Origin: an uncultured Clostridia bacterium
GTDB lineage: Bacteria; Bacillota_A; Clostridia; TANB77; CAG-508
Direction of reading: 5' to 3'
Length of the DNA stretch: 23,392 nt
Assembly (NCBI GenBank): GCA_944392525.1
Contig: CALXXB010000020.1
Location: 1 to 23,392 of the forward strand
Part shown: piece after piece, positions 1 to 7,597 of the stretch
Position numbering within the stretch: the stretch's first letter is position 1
Layout: each line of letters begins with the position of its first letter
Position numbers and translations under genes: made by a program
Notes under the pieces: generated by a model
Databases searched by the model: none
Seen by the model: the letters and a program-made list of their open reading frames with translations, nothing else
Told to the model about the DNA's origin: nothing

Positions 1-197
1 CCGAATATTCTTAAATCAAAGTTTCTCAGAATATTAACAAAAAAGCTACCTTCAATTTACCTATATTTAAGAAGCTTTCAGCTTATAACTTCTATTCTCT
101 AAAAACTAGTATAAATCTACTCCTCTTTTTTATTGTTTTTTCTTATAACAATAATATTATTGCACATTTTTGTGGATTTTACAAGTATTTTCATAAA

Positions 198-292
198 AAA
201 AGTGAAACTAACAGGGACACCCTATTTTGTTTCACTTTTCAAACATTTTACAAAATGAGACAAATTAGGCCTGTCCCCATTCTGTCTCATTT
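198..292. repeat. REP-like pair of hairpins downstream of the alcohol dehydrogenase gene
   Basis: Two hairpins stand side by side. The first has an 11-bp stem (198-208 with 229-239) and a 20-base loop containing GGGACA (214-219). The second has a 10-bp stem (253-262 with 283-292) and a 20-base loop containing TGTCCC (272-277). The two loops can therefore pair with each other over six bases. The pair begins just past the stop of the alcohol dehydrogenase gene, and on the minus strand the first stem met is followed by TTTT, so it may also end that transcript. GGGACA/TGTCCC palindromes of this style resemble REP elements mobilised by REP-associated tyrosine transposases, but no such transposase is in the window. 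The rest of 1-197 holds no gene I can support, only AT-rich sequence with a weak AATATTCT/AGAATATT dyad. Confidence 0.6.
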
Positions 293-298
293 GACTCA

Positions 299-1459
299 TT
301 ACATTGCTCTTCTATATAATTCTATAAAGTCTTCTTTTGATACATCTCTTGGATTTCCTGGTTTACAAGGATCATTCATTGCTTTTTCTGCAAGCATTTC
401 AAAATCTTCCTCTTTTGCTCCGTAATCTTTTATTGTTGTTGTAATTCCAACTGCTTTACTTAATTCTGATATCATCCATACAAATGTATTTATAACATCT
501 TGGTCGTTTAGATGTTCAGCATCTGGTCTACCAATGTTCATTAATATTTCTCTAAATCTTCCTGCTGTTGCTGGGTCTTCTCCATTAAATCTCATAACTG
601 TAGGAAGTAACATTGCATTTGCAATTCCGTGTGGTGTATCATAAACTGCTCCTAATTGGTGAGCCATTGAGTGTACTATTCCAAGACCAACATTGCTAAA
701 TCCCATTCCTGCTATATATTGAGCCATTCCCATTTTCTCAATAGCTACAGGGTCTTTGTCATTTACAGCTGCTGGTAAATATTTAAATATCATTTGAATA
801 GCTTTCATATGAAACATATCTGACATGTCATTATGTGCTTTTGTAATATAACCTTCTACAGCATGTGTTAAAGCATCCATTCCTGTTGCTGCAGCTAAAC
901 TCTTAGGCATTGTTGCCATTAAATCAGAATCTACAATTGCTAAAATTGGTATATCATTTGGATCTACACATACCATTTTTATTTTAGCCTCTTCATCTGT
1001 TATAACATAGTTTATTGTTACTTCTGCAGCCGTTCCAGCTGTTGTTGGCATTGCAATTAAAGGCATACCTCTATTTACTGTATTTGAAGCTCCATTTAAA
1101 GATTTAATATCACTTCTTTCAGGATTTGTCATAACTATTGATATTCCCTTTGCAGTATCAATACTTGAACCACCACCTACAGCTACTATTAAATCTGCTT
1201 TAGAATTTTTACAAGCATCTACTCCATCTAATACATTTTTAATTGTAGGATTTGGTTTTATTTCATCATATAAAACGTAAGGTACTCCTGCTCTATTTAA
1301 TACCTCTTCTACTTTTGATGTAACGTTAGCTTCTACTAGTGACTTATCACTTACTAAAAATACTTTTTTAAATCCTCTCTTTTGAATCTCTCCTACAAGT
1401 TCCTCTCTTGCACCTTTTCCAAAATAAGATGTTTCATTTAATACAAATTTTTCAGACAT
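299..1459 (-). CDS. Iron-containing alcohol dehydrogenase, FucO / 1,3-propanediol dehydrogenase-like
   Basis: Group III, Fe(II)-dependent alcohol dehydrogenase of 386 residues, the usual length for the family (E. coli FucO is about 383). It is cytoplasmic and interconverts an aldehyde and its primary alcohol with NAD(H). Visible in the protein are the nucleotide-binding GGGSSIDTAKG at 95-105 and the four metal ligands at the family positions: Asp195 and His199 in the DALTHAVEGY segment, His263 in GIVHSMAHQLG and His277 in YDTPHGIANA. The ATG start has a GAGGAGG ribosome binding site 8 bases upstream. It is the last gene of a likely run FIST-ALDH-anchored protein-ADH. Pairing with an aldehyde dehydrogenase suggests lactaldehyde, propanediol or general fermentative aldehyde turnover. 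The substrate cannot be read from the sequence, so no gene symbol is given. Confidence 0.93.
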   Translation of the reverse strand: MSEKFVLNETSYFGKGAREELVGEIQKRGFKKVFLVSDKSLVEANVTSKVEEVLNRAGVPYVLYDEIKPNPTIKNVLDGVDACKNSKADLIVAVGGGSSIDTAKGISIVMTNPERSDIKSLNGASNTVNRGMPLIAMPTTAGTAAEVTINYVITDEEAKIKMVCVDPNDIPILAIVDSDLMATMPKSLAAATGMDALTHAVEGYITKAHNDMSDMFHMKAIQMIFKYLPAAVNDKDPVAIEKMGMAQYIAGMGFSNVGLGIVHSMAHQLGAVYDTPHGIANAMLLPTVMRFNGEDPATAGRFREILMNIGRPDAEHLNDQDVINTFVWMISELSKAVGITTTIKDYGAKEEDFEMLAEKAMNDPCKPGNPRDVSKEDFIELYRRAM

Positions 1460-1503
1460 TTTAAATTCCTCCTCTTTATTTATTTTATATATTCCCTTTT
1501 ATT

Positions 1504-2157
1504 TTAAGCATTTTTATAATCTGATGGTATTTGGAATGAATTTTGATCTACATCATAAGAAATATTTACTTTTAATAATTCTTGTTTATCATCCTCAATA
1601 GTTTTTATATACACTAATTCACCATCATCAAAATAAAATCTAGTTTTTACATCTTCAGAATCCTCTGTAAAATCCCCCATTGCAAAATCAGTTAATCCTG
1701 TATATTCTTCATAATAATAATTTTTATTATTTATTTTTTCTTTTCCTGTTTGATATTCTAAATCTTTAATTTTTTCTAATCCTCTTGTTACCATATTTAA
1801 ATTTGTTTGATTATTAGAATATGTATAATAAGTTTTTGTATCATCTACTAAAAAATATGTATTTCCGTCTTTTATTATATATTTAGTCTCTTCATCATTA
1901 TAAATTGTATCTATACAAGCCATATTATTTGATTTTGCATAATACTTATGATTTTCATCATCTAATGTCAATTCAAAACTAAAAACGCTACTTGTTTGTA
2001 ATGTTTCATATAATTTACTCACTTCAGCCGTTCCTTGATTGTTAGAACCGCTATTAGTATTATTATTTGCTATAAAATACCAAACTATTCCTCCAATAAT
2101 TAATATGATTACGATAGCAATTACCGAAATAAGTACTATTTTTTTCTTTTTATCCAT
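1504..2157 (-). CDS. Small membrane-anchored extracellular protein, unknown function
   Basis: I do not recognise a named family. The protein has about 217 residues. A short Lys-rich N-terminus (KKKKIV) is followed by one strong membrane segment at about 7-29, then an Asn/Ser-rich stretch and an outside domain of about 170 residues. That domain has alternating polar strands and many Tyr, Asp and Lys. Phrases such as 'IIKDGNTYFLVDD' and 'RFYFDDGELVYIKT' are reminiscent of LolA/LppX-like lipoprotein-carrier folds, which is only an impression. There is no lipobox Cys, so it is an anchored protein and not a lipoprotein. Translation could start at TTG (2160), but the ATG at 2157 is better placed behind AAAGGTGA. 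It lies between the aldehyde and alcohol dehydrogenase genes, directly after a hairpin, and is probably co-transcribed with the alcohol dehydrogenase. Confidence 0.75.
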   Translation of the reverse strand: MDKKKKIVLISVIAIVIILIIGGIVWYFIANNNTNSGSNNQGTAEVSKLYETLQTSSVFSFELTLDDENHKYYAKSNNMACIDTIYNDEETKYIIKDGNTYFLVDDTKTYYTYSNNQTNLNMVTRGLEKIKDLEYQTGKEKINNKNYYYEEYTGLTDFAMGDFTEDSEDVKTRFYFDDGELVYIKTIEDDKQELLKVNISYDVDQNSFQIPSDYKNA

Positions 2158-2170
2158 CAAATCACCTTTT

Positions 2171-2230
2171 CCAAAAAATTTGTCCTCTAGGAGATACTTC
2201 CTTTTATTATAGAAATATCTCCATTGGACA
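2171..2230 (-). terminator. Terminator-like hairpin after the aldehyde dehydrogenase gene
   Basis: On the minus strand TGTCC and GGAGATA pair with TATCTCC and GGACA (2226-2230 and 2216-2222 with 2190-2196 and 2181-2185). There is a small internal loop and a 19-base apical loop, followed by AAATTTTTT. It starts a few bases past the aldehyde dehydrogenase stop and ends only about 20 bases before the next start codon. It could therefore reduce, rather than abolish, expression of the two downstream genes. Confidence 0.55.
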
Positions 2231-2235
2231 TTATA

Positions 2236-3669
2236 TTATAAAATATTCTTTAATACTATTGTTTTTAGTCTTGACATTTCTTCTAACGTTGTCATAACAC
2301 CTTCATTTCCAATTCCTGAATGTTTCCATCCACCAAATGGCATTTCGAATGAACGATAGAAGCTTGCACCATTTACTACTGCTCCACCACATTCTAATCT
2401 ATCTGCAATCTTCATTGCTCTTGATACATCTTTTGAAATTACGCATCCGCATAATCCATATGAAGATTGGTTAGCAATTTCGATTGCTTCTTCAACATCA
2501 TCAAATCCAATTACAGAAATTACTGGTCCAAATATTTCCATATCTTTTGCAGCTTCCATATCTTTTGTTACATTATCTAGTATTGTTGGATAATAGTAAG
2601 CATCTTCTCTTCTTCCTCCACAAACTACAGTTGCTCCTTCTGCTACTGTTTTGTTTACTTGTTCCTCAATTCTCTTTGCTGCATTTATATTAATCATTGG
2701 TCCCATGTCTGTATCTTCTTGCATTGGGTCTCCAACTTTTAATCCATCTATTACTTCTTTCATTCTATCTATGAATTCTTGTTTTCTTGAATTATGAATT
2801 AAGAATCTCTTACTTGCACAGCATACTTGTCCACCATTATACAATCTTCCCCAGATTGTTTCTTTTACAGCTAAATCCATATCTCCATCTTCTAAGAAGA
2901 TAAAAGCATCATTTCCTCCAAGCTCTAACATAACATGTGTTAAATTTTGAGAACATGTTCCCATTGTTTGGATTCCAGCTGCAGTTCCACCTGTTAAAGA
3001 TACTAAATGTACTCCTGGATGTCTAGCTAAGGCCTGTCCTGCTGTTGGTCCATCTCCTGTTAATATTTGAATACATCCTGCTGGTACTCCTGCTTCAATC
3101 ATTAATTTTACATATTCTATTAATGTTAAAGGATTATAGTTTGATGGTTTTACAATTATGCTATTTCCCATCATTAATGCTGGTGGTACTTTTTGACAGA
3201 ACAAATCACTTGGGAAGTTAAATGGTATAATTGCTGCTATAACTCCAATTGGATATCTTTTTGTAAATTGTATTGTTTTTTCTTGTCCTACTTCTGATCC
3301 TTCTGGAATACTTTTTCCATATAAGTGTTTTGCTTTTTCTACAAATCCTCTTACTCCAATTTTTACATTTGCAACTTCTCCTCTTGCTTCTTTTATTGGT
3401 TTTCCTGTTTCATTAGATAGAAGTGTTGCTAATCTTTCTTTATTTTCTTCAACTAAATCAACAAATTTATATAAAATATCTGCTCTGTCATATATAGATA
3501 CTTTTTCCCATTTCTTTTGTTCGCACATTGCCACTTTTACAGCTTCATCTACATCTTCATCTGTTACATTTGGTACTGTATCTATTAATTCTTGAGTTGC
3601 TGGATTAACAACTTCTATTGTTGCTCCATTAGAAGCATCTTTCCATTCATAACCTATCAAATTTTTCAC
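2236..3669 (-). CDS. NAD(P)-dependent aldehyde dehydrogenase (lactaldehyde / GapN / semialdehyde dehydrogenase type)
   Basis: Classical ALDH superfamily enzyme, about 477 residues from the chosen start, that oxidises an aldehyde to its acid in the cytoplasm. The catalytic Cys is in GQVCCASKR (about residue 283), the general-base Glu in ELGGN (about 249) and the oxyanion Asn in PFNFP (about 151). The cofactor loop KPSNYNPLT and the late motif EIFGP are also present. Two GTG starts compete. The upstream one (3705) adds 12 residues. The GTG at 3669 sits 8 bases behind a perfect AAGGAGG and makes the protein begin 'KNLIGYEW', as family members do, so I chose it. The longer form also has a GGAGG 10 bases upstream. 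No terminator separates it from the FIST gene before it. Substrate is open: lactaldehyde, glycolaldehyde, succinate semialdehyde and glyceraldehyde-3-phosphate are all possible. Confidence 0.9.
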   Translation of the reverse strand: MKNLIGYEWKDASNGATIEVVNPATQELIDTVPNVTDEDVDEAVKVAMCEQKKWEKVSIYDRADILYKFVDLVEENKERLATLLSNETGKPIKEARGEVANVKIGVRGFVEKAKHLYGKSIPEGSEVGQEKTIQFTKRYPIGVIAAIIPFNFPSDLFCQKVPPALMMGNSIIVKPSNYNPLTLIEYVKLMIEAGVPAGCIQILTGDGPTAGQALARHPGVHLVSLTGGTAAGIQTMGTCSQNLTHVMLELGGNDAFIFLEDGDMDLAVKETIWGRLYNGGQVCCASKRFLIHNSRKQEFIDRMKEVIDGLKVGDPMQEDTDMGPMININAAKRIEEQVNKTVAEGATVVCGGRREDAYYYPTILDNVTKDMEAAKDMEIFGPVISVIGFDDVEEAIEIANQSSYGLCGCVISKDVSRAMKIADRLECGGAVVNGASFYRSFEMPFGGWKHSGIGNEGVMTTLEEMSRLKTIVLKNIL

Positions 3670-3780
3670 GCTTGCACCCTCCTTATTATTTATTGGTCTA
3701 CACACTTCCAGAGTTCCTCCATTATAGTTTTCTAAGCTACATACATAATTATTTTGATTTTGTGGTTTTTTCCCTTCTCT

Positions 3781-4948
3781 TCATTTACTGAACGCTGTAA
3801 ATGATAGCATTAATCCTCCTGTTGTGTTTGAGCCATGATCTTTTACTCCATATTCACCAAATGTAAATACTCCAATGAATGGTACCCCTTTTGCTTCTTT
3901 CTTTAATTGTTTTGCAACTTCGTCTATTCTATCTCCTATTCCTAATCTTCTTCCTCCACAATGAACAAGTAAATATGCTCCTATATCTCCATCCATTTCT
4001 TTATTTAACTCTTTCATTGTTTTTCCTGTTGAATTGATTAACTCATCAACTGTTGCTTCCATTTGTATTACTGCTGTGTTTACAGCTAAATTTGCTCCAA
4101 TGTTCATTGAACCATCTTTGTTTCCATACATTGGATGACGTATAGCTATTAAATCTCCTAATCTATCTTTTACTCCCAAAGGTTTTGTAATTGTTGTTAC
4201 TAATAAATTGTTTTCTTTTAAATCTTTTGCTTTTGCTCCTGTCCATTCTGCATATTTCTTTTGAGCAGGAACTCCATCTATTTCTACTAATGTTCTTTTT
4301 CCTTTTATCTTTGTAATTACACCTGAATTTGTTGTTTCATTATAAGCTCCTGTAAATACATTTCCCATCTTTTTATCTGTATAGAAAAATGCTACAGCTG
4401 CTCCATCACTAAATATTTTATCATTTGTATAAATGCTCCATTTTCCTTCTACAGTATTATCTGCTGCACTTCCACCAAAGATTGGAACTCTTCCTACTAT
4501 ATCTTCAATTCCTTTTATGTATTCTTCCTCTTCTGCTGGTGATGCAACCATATAGAAGTAAGCTGGTACACAATCTTTTCCCGCATTTTTCATTGCCTCT
4601 TTTGCTAATTTTCTTCCTGTCTCTCTTGGGTCTTTTCCTCTTTCAGAACCTGCAACTCCTACTTTTAAATCTGGATCTCCGAATCGCAAGTATTCCTGTA
4701 AATCCTTTTTCTCCTGTAATAAATCCATCTGGTGTAATAATTCCTGCACTAGATGTACAACCTATTATTGGTGCAGTTCCTAATTCTGATTTAGCTCCAT
4801 CTAAAACTTCTTTTATGCTACTGTCTACTGATGTATATAAAAATGCAACTTTAGTTTCTACTAAATCTACGACTGCTTTTGCTGCTGTTTCTTTTCCTTG
4901 TTGGTAACTATTTTCGTTTGTACTCCATGCTACGTTTGATTTTAACAT
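3781..4948 (-). pseudogene. FIST-domain sensory protein, reading frame interrupted by a frameshift
   Basis: Two overlapping frames together make one FIST_N + FIST_C protein of about 388 residues, a family proposed to bind small ligands such as amino acids in signal transduction. The 5' part (ATG at 4948, AAGGAGGAG site upstream) reads 'LKSNVAWSTNENSYQQGKE', continues to 'GFTGILA', then runs off the family and stops at 4643. The family sequence resumes in another frame at 'FGDPDLKVGVAGSERGKD' near 4683 and continues to 3781, including the FIST_C-like region 'LVHCGGRRLGIGDR' and 'FIGVFTFGEYGVKDHG'. Removing one base within 4681-4685 restores a continuous frame ('GILAFGDPDL'); a two-base loss is equally possible. 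The downstream part has no plausible start of its own. Apart from this one lesion the gene looks intact, so it is either a very recent mutation or a sequencing error. Confidence 0.8.
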
Positions 4949-4982
4949 AATTACTCCTCCTTTGTAATTTTATTCTACCAAA

Positions 4983-4991
4983 ATTATACCA
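4983..4991 (-). promoter_or_regulatory. Extended -10 promoter of the FIST-ALDH-ADH run
   Basis: TGGTATAAT on the minus strand, a perfect -10 with the TGn extension, lies 35 bases before the FIST start codon. No good -35 is present at 17 bases, which fits an extended -10 promoter. Confidence 0.5.
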
Positions 4992-5077
4992 TATTAACCT
5001 TTTTTTGCTATTAAAGATACGAAAATGTAATATAATTGTAATAGAAATGTATTATTTAAAATTAACTTCAATAGATG

Positions 5078-5163
5078 TGTCCCAAATGCGAAAAAAAGGT
5101 GTAAAAAGGGACGTTTCCTTTGCGAATTTTTTTACGCATAGGAAACGTCCCTAAAGCGAAATT
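5078..5163. repeat. REP-like palindromic element between pfkA and the FIST gene
   Basis: A 13-bp perfect stem (AGGGACGTTTCCT at 5107-5119 with AGGAAACGTCCCT at 5140-5152) encloses a second small stem (TGCG 5121-5124 with CGCA 5135-5138). A degenerate direct repeat flanks it: TCCCAAATGCGAAA (from 5080) and TCCCTAAAGCGAAA (from 5149). TGTCCC occurs at 5078-5083. It lies 16 bases past the pfkA stop and on the minus strand the stem is followed by TTTTT, so it can also serve as the pfkA terminator. The GGGAC/GTCCC word links it to the element at 198-292. Confidence 0.6.
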
Positions 5164-5167
5164 AACA

Positions 5168-6313
5168 CTAATCTCCTAAATTTATTCCTATATCTCTTGC
5201 TGTTTTTACTAAATCATCATCCATTGTTACTTTTCTTAAGTTACTTTCTTCAGTATTACCAGATACTGCTCCTATTTTTGTATTGTTTCCTACAACGTCT
5301 TCTAATGGAACTGAATCTAGTCTTCCATTTTTTATTACAGCAAGTCTTCCGAATTTTCCTTCTAGCGCTAATTCCATTGCTTTTGTTCCATATTTTGTTG
5401 ATAATACTCTATCAAATGCTGTTGGAGTTCCACCTCTTTGCATATATCCTAAAGTTGTGTTTCTTGCCTCTAATCCAGTTATTTCCTGTAATTGTTGTGC
5501 TACTACTTGTCCTATTCCGCCAAGTTTTGTATTATCTACTCCTGCACCATTATCTCTAGTTCCCATTACTGTAAGTTCTCCACCTATTGGTTTTGCACCT
5601 TCCGCTACTACTACTACACTAAAGTTCTTTCCTCTTTTCTTTCTGTTTTCTATCTTACTTGCAACTTTGTTTATATCATATGGTATTTCAGGAATTAATG
5701 CTACATCTGCTCCTCCTGCTATTGCTGATTCTAATGCTATCCATCCTGCATATCTTCCCATTACTTCTAATACCATTATTCTATGATGTGTTGCTCCTGT
5801 TGTGTGTAATCTATCTAAAGCTTCCATTGCAACTGATACTGCTGTATTGTATCCAAATGTTATTTCAGTACAAGCAACATCATTATCTATTGTTTTAGGC
5901 ACTCCTATTACATTTACACCTTTTGTAGAAAAATCTCTTGCTGATTTTTGTGTTCCATCTCCTCCAAGTGTAAATATACAATCAAATCCAAAATCCTTTA
6001 TATTTTGAATAGCTTCATCTGATAAATCTTTATATTCTACACTACCATCTTCATTTACAACTTTATAATTAAAAAGGTTAGCGTTTGTTGATGAACCTAT
6101 AATAGAGCCACCTTTTGGTAAAATTCCTAAAGCTTCTCCACCTTCTGCTGTGCTTAATAATTCATAATCCTTTTTTATTAATCCATTATATCCATCTATT
6201 ATTCCATAACATTCTACTCCATGATTTTCTGCTGTTTTTACTATCGCTCTTATTACTGCATTAAATCCTGATACGTCTCCTCCATTTGCTAATATTCCAA
6301 CTTTTTTTAACAT
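5168..6313 (-). CDS. pfkA: 6-phosphofructokinase
   Basis: Phosphofructokinase family enzyme of 381 residues. It phosphorylates fructose-6-phosphate to fructose-1,6-bisphosphate, the committing step of glycolysis, in the cytoplasm. Motifs in order: N-terminal GILANGGDVSGFNAVIR (6-22), GGDGTQKSA (117-125), PKTIDND (139-145, catalytic Asp), MGRYAG (185-190, substrate loop) and LGYMQRGG (288-295). The residue that sorts donors at E. coli position 104 is Gly (Gly120 here), the ATP-type choice, while the position matching E. coli Gly124 is Lys140, the choice usual in PPi-dependent enzymes. This mixed pattern is known in the so-called group X enzymes, many of which use ATP, so I predict ATP use but not firmly. 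The protein is longer than E. coli PfkA (about 320). A strong AGGAGG site precedes the ATG, and a promoter lies at 6360-6387. Confidence 0.93.
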   Translation of the reverse strand: MLKKVGILANGGDVSGFNAVIRAIVKTAENHGVECYGIIDGYNGLIKKDYELLSTAEGGEALGILPKGGSIIGSSTNANLFNYKVVNEDGSVEYKDLSDEAIQNIKDFGFDCIFTLGGDGTQKSARDFSTKGVNVIGVPKTIDNDVACTEITFGYNTAVSVAMEALDRLHTTGATHHRIMVLEVMGRYAGWIALESAIAGGADVALIPEIPYDINKVASKIENRKKRGKNFSVVVVAEGAKPIGGELTVMGTRDNGAGVDNTKLGGIGQVVAQQLQEITGLEARNTTLGYMQRGGTPTAFDRVLSTKYGTKAMELALEGKFGRLAVIKNGRLDSVPLEDVVGNNTKIGAVSGNTEESNLRKVTMDDDLVKTARDIGINLGD

Positions 6314-6359
6314 AAAAATTCCTCCTCATATTGGTTTTTCATTTTATTTATCAAATATT

Positions 6360-6387
6360 ATTATATCAATAATTTGTTTTTTTACAA
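6360..6387 (-). promoter_or_regulatory. pfkA promoter
   Basis: TTGTAA (6387-6382), a 16-base spacer and a perfect TATAAT (6365-6360) on the minus strand, 46 bases before the pfkA start codon. Confidence 0.55.
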
Positions 6388-6429
6388 CAGTTTTTTAGCA
6401 TTTTCCATTTTTTTATATTTCATTACACT

Positions 6430-7506
6430 TTATTTTACATATTCATTTAATGGTTTTACTCTATATTTTAATTCATCCATTTCATTTGTTGGAACATATC
6501 CAGATTTAGCATTCATAACATCTGGTATTCTATTTACTACTGTTGCACATGTTAATTCTACAGTTGCTGGTTTATCTACTACTATTGTTGTTGTAGGCTC
6601 GCCTTCTATAGTCCACTTATTTCTATCAAATTCATCTTCATCATATACTTTTCCAATACACTCAGTTTCTAATGTAATTCCTTCTTTAGTTTTTGTTGTA
6701 ACAACAGCACTCATTCCTGTTGCGTCACCTTTTTTTACAGTCATATTTAACGTACTTGAGAAAATATCTCTTTTTGCTATTTGTGGCACACATTCTTGAG
6801 CCTGTGATTCTACTGTTAATCCTAGTTTTTCACATAACCATCCATTAACATTCCACATATAAGAAGGAGCATATTCTCCACTTTCTATTACTTTTCTTCT
6901 TTCTTCATCACTTATTCTATCTAAACTTGCAACTTCCTTATCAAATTCTTCTAATGTTAGTCCTGCACCATGAGCCTTAGCTAATGCTATTCCATAATCT
7001 TCTACATTATAACTTGAACTTCCTTTTATTTTTGTTATTTTATGTGTTGACCCTCCAATTGCAGATATTAATTCTCCCCAATATATATCTTGGTATCCTG
7101 TTCCTGTAATTGTACAATTATTCTCTTTTGCTAATTTGTCTATTGCAGTAGTAACTCCTGGATTTGAATTTTGAGGATAAAATGCTTCTTCACATGTTGT
7201 TATTGCATTTAATCCTAATTTTGCACATAACATTAAAGCATCTTCTACATCTTTTATTAAACTCATTGTTGTAACAATGACTACATCTGTTTTTGTTTCA
7301 CTTAGCATTTTTTCAGCTTCATCTAAACCAACAACTTTAACACCTTTTTCTTCACATCCCATTATTTCACCAATATCTTTTCCAATAACATCTGGGTTTA
7401 CATCAATAGCACCTACTATTTCTCCACCTTTTTCATAAACATATCTCATCGTATACACACTCATTTTCCCAGTTCCATATTGAACAACTCTAACTTTTCT
7501 ATCCAT
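6430..7506 (-). CDS. Dihydrodipicolinate-reductase-like oxidoreductase, 2,4-diaminopentanoate dehydrogenase family
   Basis: NAD(P)-dependent oxidoreductase of 358 residues. The N-terminal Rossmann fold begins with VRVVQYGTGKMSVYTMRYV (glycine motif GTGKMS at about 11-16). 'GEIVGAIDVNPDVIGKDIGE' follows at about 28-47, and a second strand set contains 'TDVVIVTTMS'. This layout and the length match the family around clostridial 2,4-diaminopentanoate dehydrogenase (Ord) of anaerobic ornithine breakdown. None of the other ornithine-degradation genes (ornithine aminomutase, 2-amino-4-ketopentanoate thiolase) is nearby, so the substrate may differ. It has its own extended -10 promoter (7537-7545) and an AAAGGAGG site. 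No terminator separates it from pfkA, so some read-through into pfkA is possible. The family call is fairly sure; the exact reaction is not. Confidence 0.72.
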   Translation of the reverse strand: MDRKVRVVQYGTGKMSVYTMRYVYEKGGEIVGAIDVNPDVIGKDIGEIMGCEEKGVKVVGLDEAEKMLSETKTDVVIVTTMSLIKDVEDALMLCAKLGLNAITTCEEAFYPQNSNPGVTTAIDKLAKENNCTITGTGYQDIYWGELISAIGGSTHKITKIKGSSSYNVEDYGIALAKAHGAGLTLEEFDKEVASLDRISDEERRKVIESGEYAPSYMWNVNGWLCEKLGLTVESQAQECVPQIAKRDIFSSTLNMTVKKGDATGMSAVVTTKTKEGITLETECIGKVYDEDEFDRNKWTIEGEPTTTIVVDKPATVELTCATVVNRIPDVMNAKSGYVPTNEMDELKYRVKPLNEYVK

Positions 7507-7536
7507 AAATAGACCTCCTTTATATTTCTTTTCCTT

Positions 7537-7545
7537 ATTATACCA
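7537..7545 (-). promoter_or_regulatory. Extended -10 promoter of the diaminopentanoate-dehydrogenase-like gene
   Basis: TGGTATAAT on the minus strand, 30 bases before the ATG. It is the same nine-base word as in front of the FIST gene. No convincing -35 is seen. Confidence 0.5.
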
Positions 7546-7570
7546 TTAATTTTTATTTTTAATACCCAAA

Positions 7571-7597
7571 AAGAAAAAAAGGCATACTTATGCCTTT
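7571..7597 (-). terminator. Intrinsic terminator of the short-chain dehydrogenase gene
   Basis: AAAGGCAT and ATGCCTTT form the stem with a four-base loop (7578-7597) and a T-rich tract follows on the minus strand. The gene's TAA stop (7590-7588) lies inside the hairpin. Confidence 0.8.

Noticed and set aside
4681..4685. Programmed frameshift in the FIST gene
   Set aside because: No slippery heptamer, stop-codon context or stimulating stem is visible, and the family is normally a single frame.
4425..4907. Long plus-strand open frames opposite FIST, pfkA, GH25 and other genes
   Set aside because: They are antisense to well-supported genes, rich in Leu/Phe/Ser from the reverse reading of AT-rich codons, lack ribosome binding sites and show no family motifs.
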